DNA of 64,000 nt from positions 12,143,501-12,207,500 of the forward strand of contig NC_088928.1 in the NCBI RefSeq assembly GCF_038396675.1. Direction: 5' to 3'. Position numbers and translations under genes: made by a program. The notes below the pieces were generated by a model that did not search any database, was not told the DNA's origin, and was given only the letters and a program-made list of their open reading frames with translations. Below are positions 55,311 to 64,000 of the stretch, in pieces (position 1 is the first letter of the stretch; every line of letters begins with the position of its first letter). This DNA is from Hydra vulgaris. Lineage: Eukaryota; Cnidaria; Hydrozoa; Anthoathecata; Hydridae.

Positions 55311-55794
55311 CAAAATATAAAAACTTATTTTAGCAGCAATAAAAACATGTCTTACCTCGTTGAAAGTTTGCGCAAAAAAAAAGTAGTCTTACATTTTTTG
55401 CAACAAAAAAATATGTAGTTAGAACTAAATTTTTTTGGTGTAAAATATGTAAAAACTTTAATATAGTTTCTTAAATATAAGTTGTGTTAAAAAAAATAAT
55501 TATAAAAAAGTTAAAATATAAAAAATTCAATGTTTTCTCAAGTGTGCGGTTTAATAAGAATGTCGCCTTAAACCGCACAATTTTTTTTTCTTTACATTTG
55601 ATATTTTCAATAACTTTATTATTATTTTTTTAACAAATATTTATATTATCTTATCCAGTTTTTTGTTACTTATCTAATAAAAAAAAAATAAAATAAAAAA
55701 AAATTAAAAAAACAAAAAATTAAAAAAACAAAAAATTAAAAAAAAGTTTTTAATTTTTATTGATAAGTGTGGGGTTTGACCCGGTTTTACTCTA

Positions 55795-56203
55795 GATCTA
55801 CTATTTGTAAACTTTCGTGAATGTAACAACTATTGCAGAAATATATTAATTGATTGATTGATGCGTATACAATTACGATGAGAATTTTTTAAAAAACCAA
55901 TTGGTGTTTTAAAATACAAGATATAAACAGTTTCGTTTTCAACCATTTTAAATTATTTTTGGTGAGTTGTTATATGAAAAGCCATCTTGCCCCGTTTTCC
56001 CCGTATGTGGATTTCGGTTTGAGGATCCCAATTCTTTCTATTTAAACTAGTCATGCGCATGAAAAAGACTATAAACCACATACGCGGGAGAAATACGAGT
56101 TTTTGAAATTTTGTTTTAAAAATACTATGGTTTTTTTGATCGAGGAATCCAAATTTATTAAAATTAAATAACTTGGGCTTGTGAATGACATTAGCTCACG
56201 TAC
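55795..56203. other. AT-rich spacer between the pogo-like and Transib elements
   Basis: Contains ATCTTGCCCCGTTTTCCCC at 55984-56002, similar in style to ends of the TA-flanked MITEs, but without a partner. Nothing else. Confidence 0.4.
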
Positions 56204-58729
56204 CACAGTGGAGTATTTGTATGACAAAATCGTTCAAAAGTCAAAAAATCAAGTTTGCATAAAAATCTTATTAACTTTATTATTTTCAAGCTAGATAATT
56301 GCTTCATTAGATTATGTAACAGAAAATTATTCTCGATTTTAACTTTAGTCGTATTTTTGTTCAGAACGTGGCGTTGTTATTTGAAATTTCGTGGGAAGAA
56401 AGAATTCAAAAATTTGTGACATTTGCTATTGCAGCTATTATTATAATATTGTTCAGTTTTGAAAAAATAAACGTCTAATTATGGCAGAGGAAGGTATGAC
56501 CTTTATTTTAAAATAAAATTACATTAAATTTCTGTCGTTATTGTGCATAATATAAAGCGTTTTTATGATGGACTATTTGAGTTTTAACTTTCATATAAAA
56601 TTATACGATAATAATGTTTTTGTTAACAAGTATGGTCTTGTCGAGTAATAACTTTTTAACAAGCAATAACTATAAACTGTAAACAACTTTACATATAGAT
56701 ACTTTTGTAAAATTATCCGCCAACGTCCGCCACTTTTTATTTTAACGCTTTAAAAATAGTGTGTAAACCATTTCGTAATATACACAATCTCGTAAAAAGT
56801 CTTGAAATAGCTGTAAAATAAATTCTTGTTGTCTAATTTTTAAATATTTTTGTACAAACTTAACCAAACTACGTAAATCTTAAATTGTATCTAATATATA
56901 TTAAACTATTAAACTATAAAATCTCAAATAAAAAAATATATTTTATTGGTCGTTCATTAAGGACACACCACTATGTATTACTTATTTTATTATTTATCAT
57001 GTAGATTCGACAGAAGTCAAAAAGTTGTTCACTAGAAGAGAATTATATGAAATAATGAAAGATTGTAAAGGTAAAAAATTTGATGAAAAGCTTTTGTTGT
57101 TAGTAGAACACCTTATAACAGTTATAAAATATCCAATAGATCAAAAAAGTACCATAACAAGAATTTTAAAATTCTTCAAGAGCGATTTCAAGAAAAGATG
57201 GATAGCTGCAAGTTATAAACAAGAAGTTTTTATAAAAAACAATAAAAAATGGCTCAAATCAAACATCGAGCTACCTTATTGGTCAATAAACATTCGACAG
57301 AGACCTGGACGACCATCAAAATCATTTATAGAACTAAGTGATTGCAGCAAGCGTCGAAAAACTATGGATTTGCGCAAACAGGTATCTGTTGATGAATTGA
57401 CGTATGCAGTCAGAATGAGCCAGCACACTTCAGGAAATACTGATGTTTTAAAATTTATTAAAGGAATTACTGCCACGCCAACCAGAGCATAGAAATACCG
57501 AAAAGCATTGAACTCTGCTTTTAAAAAAAATAACTGTCAATAAATTAACACCTCAAGAGGCACTGGCACTGTTTGTAGAAGGCGATTTTACCAGAAAACA
57601 GTGGGAACTTATTCAAAGCAGAAAAAAAATGTCTACCCCTGCTACTCAATAATACAACAAGCCAAAAAAGAATGTTACCCTAATAAGAAATCGATACAAG
57701 TAACCGAAACAACAGAAATTCAACTACAAGCATAACTTGACCACACCACATTACGCTTATATAAAAATGTCTCAGAGGTTGTAGAAAAGTGTTCAATTGA
57801 AGAACAGAAAAATTTGGTTTTAATATCAAAATGGGGCTGTGATGGATTGCAACAAGCAAAATTTAAGCAAAAATTTCAAAACAACACCGACAGTGATGCA
57901 AATATTTTCCAAAGTTCTTTAATACCTCTGAGAATGATTGTTAAAATCGACGGCCAACAGGAAAAAATTATATGGCAAACCCAGTCACCTCATCTCCAAG
58001 GTTCTGCAGGCCCATTCGAATACGTTTCATTAGTGAATCTAAAGACATAACAATGGAGAGCACGTAAAAAACCAAATAAGGAATCTCAGGGAAACAAGGT
58101 TGCCCAATAAAATTGGAAAAATAAAGCATATCTTGCTTTTTACAATAGTAGATGGTAAAGTGTGCAACGCTGCAACTGATACTACATCAACTATGAGGTG
58201 CTACATTTGTGGACAAACATCGAAAGATTTTGTTCATAAAACTGCTAAACTGTATATCAATCTGTATGGTTGGTATCCCATGTCTCCAACCATGCATAAA
58301 GTTTTAATGCATGGTGTCGAAGTTATAACTCATGCAATCCTGCCTATCGGCTAGTTATCCGAGGAGGCAGCTGAAGCCCAAAACAAACACTTTCGGCAGT
58401 ACAAACAAAATTTTAGTCGAAAGTTTTCTCGTATCGACTGCAATACAGACGTATTAAATAGGCTGCTATTGAGTTCAGACCAATACATAAGTAGTTCTAG
58501 ATCAAAACGGCACAAAAAAAGGTTGCGTTTTTCCAAAGAAGCAGTCAATATGATGATCTCAGCATGAAGCTTTGATAAGCGAAGTCTTTTTATTAATAAT
58601 AAATTACTCTTTAAAAAATTTTATTCTTTTAATTTAATTTTAATAAAATTCTGTGTTTTAAACTATTAAAGTGAAAAAAAATCCATAAAATATTTTTGAG
58701 CGGTTTTGTCATACAAATACTCCACTGTG
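56204..58729 (+). mobile_element. Transib transposon with RSS-like ends
   Basis: Both ends read CACAGTG, a 13-base spacer GAGTATTTGTATG, then ACAAAATCG (left) or ACAAAACCG (right, inverted). The 5-mers outside are CGTAC and CGTGC, matching at 4 of 5 positions, fitting the GC-rich 5-bp duplication of Transib. CACAGTG equals the consensus heptamer of V(D)J recombination signals, and the A-rich block sits where the nonamer follows a 12-RSS spacer. The 2526-bp interior carries a decayed RAG1-like transposase. Confidence 0.9.
56481..58566 (+). pseudogene. Transib (RAG1-core-like) transposase, broken
   Basis: A short first exon MAEE (56481-56493, then gtatga) appears to splice to tgtag|ATTCG at 57005 in frame (DSTEVKKLFTRRELYEI). 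The N-terminal part shows RQRPGRPSKSFIELSDCSKR. Catalytic positions known from RAG1/Transib are visible: Asp in WGCDGLQQ (57841-57843), Asp in TIVDGKV (58151-58153) and Glu in SEEAAEAQNKHFRQ (about 58373). A zinc pair, MRCYICGQTSKDF, and HKVLMHG lie between. The frame is broken by a TAG at 57490, shifts near 57515 and 57650, a stop at 58048, and a TAG just before SEEAAE. Inactive, but every landmark of the family is still present. Confidence 0.88.
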
Positions 58730-58831
58730 CGTGCGCTTATTACGCGTCTTACGTACGCCTAAAGTTTCTTTTTTTAAACAAATTTTCTAAACTAAAAAAC
58801 GATATTCCACAAGATATACATTGATGTATTG

Positions 58832-58989
58832 CAGTGACGGATCCAGAAATTTATGGAGAGGAGTGGGGGAGGGGTGGTGAATATTGATACTAAAACTAAA
58901 GAAAAAATTAAATTAAAACTTTTTTTTTAACTCTGTTGGGAGGGAGGGATGCATGCCCTATCCCTCCACTTCCTCTTGATCCGTCACTG
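58832..58989. mobile_element. 158-bp hAT MITE with a perfect 8-bp duplication
   Basis: CAGTGACGGATC ends (inverted at the right) are flanked by ATGTATTG at 58824-58831 and 58990-58997, a perfect 8-bp target duplication. The interior holds GGGGGAGGGG and CCCTCC-type tracts in inverted arrangement. Confidence 0.9.
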
Positions 58990-59067
58990 ATGTATTGCAT
59001 GTCGCATATTTTTATCTGATGGTTATGTAATCTTTGCTATTTTTTTTACCGTTCTGACACACTGTGC

Positions 59068-60866
59068 CAGTGTCGGAATGGCACTAAGGAGCCCGGGGAA
59101 GGTAGACATAAATGGGGTCATTATAGTATTAAAAAATTTGGCAAAAATAAATTAAACTCTTAATCACATGGTGTTTTTGTTACTACGATATTGGAAATTT
59201 CTAATAATGTTTATGCAAACTTCCGTATCTTTGACCACGCACTCCATAAATTTATTCGGCACGTTTAAAAAAATAGATCCTTCTGCAAGGTTTTAAAAAA
59301 TACATTGATTGCAGCGTCGCGCCACTTTAATTTTTGCACATTATTGCCATGTTTTCCTTGAGTTCATTGATTCAATTTTATCAGCTCTACTAACTAATGA
59401 AGAATTAGTTGCAAATATAGCCATCTCTGTGCCGTGTTTCCCTCTGTATACCAGCAAAATTGGTTAAATCATGAAAATATATTCGTATTGTCACGTAAAA
59501 TGAAAAATATAGTCAATATGGTCACTCAATGATGGAAAGATTTGAAGGTCCAGACAAGCAATATCTCTTAAGATACCAACATCATTTGATTTAAAACGGT
59601 TTTGATTGCTGTAGTGGCAGTATCCACAATAGCATAAAATATATTAACCTTAAACCGCCTTACTGAGTCCTGAAATTCTTTCATCATGGTTAGAATCAAC
59701 TTGAATTCCAAACTTTCCAGACTCTTAAACTTCTTTAATAGTAGATTTTTTGATGTTCTGCTTTTTTGAGGTTCTGATGTTCTGATTTTTTGAGGTTCTG
59801 CTAACAGTTATCTTGCTCAAAAAAGTAATCAATGAACCCCAACCTTTCATAACCTTTTTATTCCTACTCTTTCTACTAACTTCTTTTGATGAAAGAATTA
59901 ATCTCCAAAACAATCATTTTATCTCTATCCTCTAAACAATAACTTCTGGAATAATCATTTCTTCTCTATTCGCATAGAGAAGAAATGATTGTTTCACACG
60001 TTATCATGAATGATAACGTGTAAAACAATCAGTTCTTTTCCATACCCAAGGTCCTTAATAATATATGGAAAAGTAACTTCTTGAAGATTTGTCAGTTCAA
60101 TCTCAGCTGCAACAATCAGCTTTCGTAGTATTTCTATGTTCCAATTACCAAATGATAATTTTTTCTGCTTTTGATCTTTTGCAGCATTGGCCAGTTTGGA
60201 TTTTCTCTTATCAGCTTTCTTCTGTGCACCAGACTTTATTTTTTTGACATTAACACAAAATTAAAGATCAAAGATTTTAATTTTAATTTTATAATATAAT
60301 GCATGGCCGACAATACGAGTTTCGCAATAAAAAAATAGTTTCTTTAGAAAAAAAGGGAAGGAGCCATTGCCCCCTTTGTAATGTTGTATATTTTATTACA
60401 ATATAATTTTTTTCAAATTAAATATAAAAAAAGTTTTTTAAAAAAAAAGAGAAATGTTTTAGATTAACCCATTTTACTTTAGCTGAACTCTAATTGTATT
60501 TTACTATATATTTTTTATAAATATATATAAATTATTTATTTATACAAAAAACTGAAATATAATGTTTAATAAGAAGTAATATTATTCTAAATAATAAGAT
60601 CTCCAGCCCCATTAAATATTTTTTAGCTTCTCTGATTGGGAAGCATTAGGCTACATACAATGTCTTTATATATTTTATTAAACATTTCATATTTTAATCG
60701 TAGAATTAACTACCATATTTATTGTATTATTTATTAAAAACTAATGCATATTAACAATAAATAGTTATTATTATTTTGTATTTTTGTGTGTTTTTATTGT
60801 GCATCTTAATTCTTAATGAGGCCCAGGACCTTAAGGCATAGCAGGGGCCAAGCTTGTCCGACCCTG
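59068..60866 (-). mobile_element. Internally deleted hAT element
   Basis: The ends CAGTGTCGGA and (inverted) CAGGGTCGGA are flanked by CACTGTGC and CACTGCGC (7 of 8 identical). Near the right end the minus strand encodes KSGAQKKADKRKSKLANAAK, typical of the N terminus of TTF-type hAT transposases, at about 60235-60180. The catalytic core is not recognisable. Two perfect hairpins lie at 59953-59990 and 59996-60021, between which the former gene seems to be broken. A 62-codon minus frame at 59913-59725 contains repeated NIRTSKKQN units. Confidence 0.8.
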
Positions 60867-60874
60867 CACTGCGC

Positions 60875-61237
60875 TCTGTTGCACAAAAGTAGACTTAAAA
60901 ACAGAAAATTTAAGAAAAAAAAAAATTAAATTCATTATAACACGTGATAAGAACTAAACAACGGCGGATGTGTAAAAGTTTTTAAGCCGTTAACTAAACG
61001 TTGATATGACAAGCATGTGATAAAATGGTGAATTACAATTGGTTGTGAATTGGTTAAACAAACTTTTTTTTATTATCCAAACCTCAAACGGAGGTTTTTT
61101 ACATGGCACTATATTTACGGAAAAGATAATCGTGCAAACCAAGTTGTCTGTTTAATTTTTAACGTTAATTTATTAAACCACTCCCCACTCCCCCACAACA
61201 ATTTTTACTGTTTAAGTGGAGCGTGTAAGATTTGAAG
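60875..61237. promoter_or_regulatory. Putative upstream region of the exon at 61238
   Basis: AT-rich sequence becoming less so near 61180-61240. No TATA box or initiator that I would defend. Named only by position. Confidence 0.25.
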
Positions 61238-61441
61238 ATGGCGGCGGAGTTTATATTTCATAAAGGTTCTCCAACGTATCTACATCCTGAAAATGCTGTA
61301 AATGATGTAATGAGTATTAGCCAGTTTATGGCCCAAAATTTAAGGCAGTCTCAGCCAATACCTCCTCCTCCGAAACATACTTTTGATATATCTGAAGGGG
61401 AAAGTGTTGAAATAGAAAAAATAGTGGCTGCTGAAAAAAAG
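61238..61441 (+). CDS. First coding exon of an unidentified host gene
   Basis: ATG 61238 sits in AAGATGGCGG, a good eukaryotic start context, and opens 68 codons: MAAEFIFHKGSPTYLHPENA, VNDVMSISQFMAQNLRQ, a proline run (PIPPPP) and ESVEIEKIVAAEKK. It stops at a strong donor, AAG|gtaaag, in phase 0; reading on gives a different composition and a stop 84 nt later. Codon use and composition differ from the transposon relics. I do not recognise the family. The following exons are not in the window or are not identifiable; the sequence to 63 kb would be intron. Confidence 0.5.
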
Positions 61442-63019
61442 GTAAAGGCTCTTCTTCCCACACGCTCACTCCCCCACGCTTTAATAATTATATGTCTAAG
61501 GAAAGGAGAGCATTGTCTTCTCTAAAGTAATAAAATATATTCGAATGAAAGAGTATGCTCCAATATGTAATGTTTTTAGTTATTAATTTTTAAACTGTCT
61601 TTTAACCTTGTGGAAAATTAAAAATCTTTTAAGATGTCAATTATTATAACTATTAAACTACTTAACAGGTTTGTTATATCTTGTTTTTTATGTTTGTTTG
61701 TAAATTTGTAAATTATTCTTATATGCTTAATATTCAATTAACAACTACAATAATAACTGTTAACTAATGAGTTAGCATCTGAGAGTTGGATCTGATAGTT
61801 AGCAATAACTAGAAGAACTGAAAGTTGTGAAGTTGTTGCAAATAACTAGACATACTATCATAAGTATACTTTATATAAAATTTACTTTTAATTGTAAATA
61901 TAAATGTTTTTTTTTAAAAAACAAAACAAAAAAAACACATCAATATTGGAAATATTACATATAAATTCTGTAACATTTTATTGTTATAACCTTTCTTTAA
62001 GTCCTTCTTACTATTACATAAGTACTACACATGTGACATGAGTAGTACCTATGTAATAGTAAAAAAGGTTATAACAATAAAAGCAAGGTTTGTTTCTATT
62101 GACATTTTACATATAAATTTTTAGAATATTTATCTGTAAATATTTATATTAATAATTTTTTTTTACATTTTAAGTAAACATTAGTAATAAGAATTTTACA
62201 CAGTAAGTCCTAACTTATTTGTAAAGGATCCTACTTTATTATTTTGAAATGAGGGTTTATCTATTCTTGAGTTAAATGTGTTTACACATTTTATAGAAGT
62301 TTTTATTAATTATGTGTCAAGTAAGTTTTTAAATTTAACATCCATGAATTGGTTTGGACCCAATAGATCCAAATGTGCTAATCACTTGTGTGGTTAACAT
62401 AGTTTTCTATAGTGCCATTTTCTTATTAATGTATGACATTGAAGAGTTAAATATCCCATCTGAATATTTTTTCTGGTGTTCACCATTTTTGCAGATCAGG
62501 ACTGACAAGTCATAATGCGAGTCACATATGACATGAGTAGTACCTATGTAATAGTAAGAATGACTTTAAGAAAGGTTATAACAATAAAAGCAAGGTTTGT
62601 TTCTATTGATATATTTTTGATTAATAAAAAATGTATTTATAGTGATATTTCATTAAACTTATGTTTCAAAATAAAGTGTTAAAATTAAATTTTCAAATCA
62701 ATGTTTTTATTTGACTCCTAGTAATTTATTTGTAGAACAAAAGGTTGTATATTATATGCATTACTTTTTATGCGTTTTTTGCATAGTCCAATAATTTTCT
62801 CTAGACAAAAGAGATTTTAGGCGTTAAAAGAAGATAGTTTTAATAAAGTTTTTCTTTCAGTTATTTTTTTATGTAATAATATAATTTTTAAAATTTATTT
62901 AAATTTCAGTATATTTTTTATAATACTTTTTTTTTATTATTATTTATTTTTATCATTTACACTTAAACCTTACTAGAAACCTTACAAAATGAAAGCATCA
63001 TAGATACATCAATAAATGA
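61442..63019. other. Presumed intron or spacer with a duplicated hairpin repeat
   Basis: An 85-bp segment (GTAGTACCTATGTAATAGTA ... AGGTTATAACAATAAAAGCA ... GGTTTGTTTCTATTGA) occurs at about 62042-62125 and again at 62529-62612. The first copy forms a stem with TACTATTACATAAGTACTAC at 62007-62029. Otherwise AT-rich and featureless. Confidence 0.55.
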
Positions 63020-63660
63020 AAACTATACGGGTGTTGTAGCATATGCTGATGATAGCATTATACTTCTTACCTCTGCCCTTTCAGGCCTACAAATGCTTAT
63101 TAATATCTGTAATACCACAAAAGAAAACTGCATAAAAGTGAATGGTGACAAAACTGAGTTCTTGCTCACCAGAAAAAAGAAAATTAAAAACTGCACAATA
63201 ATACTCAACTATCAATAAATAAAACTTCACGATAAACATAGGTATTACATAGGTTTTACATGGGATATAAAAAGTTCACCTTTTGTCTCACTTAATTGTT
63301 TAATCATTGATTGTCGAATAAACAATTTCCGGGGAATAATCCAAACTTTAACTCAATTAGGAATCCGTTTTGCTAACCCAAACTCCATTGTCCAGTTATA
63401 AAAAACTTTGGCTATTCCAACACTAACTTATGGTCTTGAGCTTTGTGAGCATAAAACATATTTGGCATTTGATTTGAGACCAATCCAACTGCTTTTGAGA
63501 AAAAAATAAAAAGTTTTTAACAAAAGGTTAACCCACGCCAAAAGCCGTTATGAGCATGAGAGTTTTAAGCCAGCCATCTTACTCATCAGGCTTGAACCCA
63601 TTAGGGAAAACACTACAACATTAAGCTGGAAAACATTCATTTTCAAATGAAGCCACATTA
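63020..63660 (+). pseudogene. LINE reverse transcriptase fragment
   Basis: YTGVVAYADDSIILLTSALS, then GLQMLINICN and VNGDKTEFLL, shows the RT active-site YADD box with the usual downstream spacing. After stops and shifts come LNCLIIDCRINNFRGIIQ and TLAIPTLTYGLELCE, the typical C-terminal region after RT. The clade differs from the FADD LINEs at 31434 and 41085. Endonuclease and the N-terminal RT are absent. Confidence 0.75.
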
Positions 63661-64000
63661 TTTAAATCTCTGAAGAAAGAATAAGGTTAAACTCCACCTG
63701 CTTGTGTTTTTTTTTATTTTTTGAATCATAATAAATTTATTATAGAACACATTTGGACTAATATTTTTATTGTAATGCAAAGTAGCCAGAAACTTTAAAA
63801 TATTTAAATGCAGCAATTAATACTGTCCTGCAAATCAAGAACATCTCTATTGCCACCTGTATTGAAGCATGTGCACATGTTAAAAAGTTCACTGTTAAAT
63901 TGCTTTTTTTAAATCTTTTATAGGCACATAAAAAGTTATTATTTATTTTACTCCAGAAGTAAAGCTGACATTTTCAACTTATTGTTGGTCAAATATTTTA
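63661..64000. other. AT-rich spacer at the window end
   Basis: Nothing supported. Confidence 0.5.

Larger units (their letters stand above)
47396..55792 (+). mobile_element. pogo-like element, host of a nested insertion series
   Basis: The left GAGTAAAACCGGATCAAACC and the inverted right GAGTAAAACCGGGTCAAACC are near-identical (24 of 26 over the longer end), each flanked by TA (47394-47395; 55793-55794). Subterminal AAACCGCAC motifs recur at both sides (47784, 55546, 55573). Remnants of a psq/CENPB-type transposase lie inside at 53560-54070. A hAT (47927-53554) and a LINE (54078-55310) fill most of the 8.4 kb, leaving about 1.5 kb of original sequence. Confidence 0.7.

Overview
The window is a piece of an animal nuclear genome, very AT-rich and crowded with transposable elements. 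Composition, the mix of families (hAT, mariner/Tc1, Transib, pogo, CR1-like LINEs, Penelope-like elements, tRNA-derived SINEs) and a spliced metazoan gene suggest a cnidarian, most probably a Hydra. That species call is inference; nothing in the sequence proves it. Most long reading frames are transposon relics.

Host genes. One complete spliced gene is supported: a homologue of CB1 cannabinoid receptor-interacting protein 1 (CNRIP1) on the minus strand (11155-14689). It has three exons, consistent GT-AG junctions and phases, and 230 codons. A second host locus is suggested by a first coding exon with a clean splice donor at 61238-61441 (+); its product is not recognised.

Layout. 1-11 kb: microsatellites, tandem repeats, two tRNA-derived SINEs that end in microsatellites, a Penelope-like relic, an LTR-retrotransposon relic (gag, protease, RT; minus strand) and small inverted-repeat elements. 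11-15 kb: CNRIP1, with a foldback element in an intron. 15-25 kb: TA-flanked and other MITEs, a 20-bp and a 59-bp tandem array, and one end of a nonautonomous hAT. 25.4-28.7 kb: a hAT with a perfect 8-bp target duplication. 29.8-36.8 kb: the most unusual object, a 7.0-kb segment bounded by ~120-bp inverted repeats. It carries about ten small or broken virus-like genes, among them short basic proteins resembling the adenovirus/adintovirus core protein PX, and a LINE is inserted in it. 37.9-43.5 kb: more MITEs, a SINE, a BED-finger fragment and a decayed LINE. 43.5-47.1 kb: a Tc1 element with three stops inside a GT-rich microsatellite tract, then a mariner with an intact 357-residue transposase. 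47.4-55.8 kb: a nest in which a pogo-like element holds a hAT that holds a long-inverted-repeat element with a 9-bp target duplication, plus a LINE 5' part. 56.2-58.7 kb: a decayed Transib (RAG1-like) transposon whose ends carry the V(D)J heptamer CACAGTG. 58.8-60.9 kb: a hAT MITE and an internally deleted hAT. 61-64 kb: the host exon, short duplicated repeats and a LINE RT relic.

The elements are mostly independent insertions layered over time. Only the genes inside the virus-like element form a plausible functional set (capsid-like, core-like and membrane proteins), and that copy is dead. Gene edges inside decayed elements are approximate. No search or alignment program was run; family calls rest on motifs read directly.
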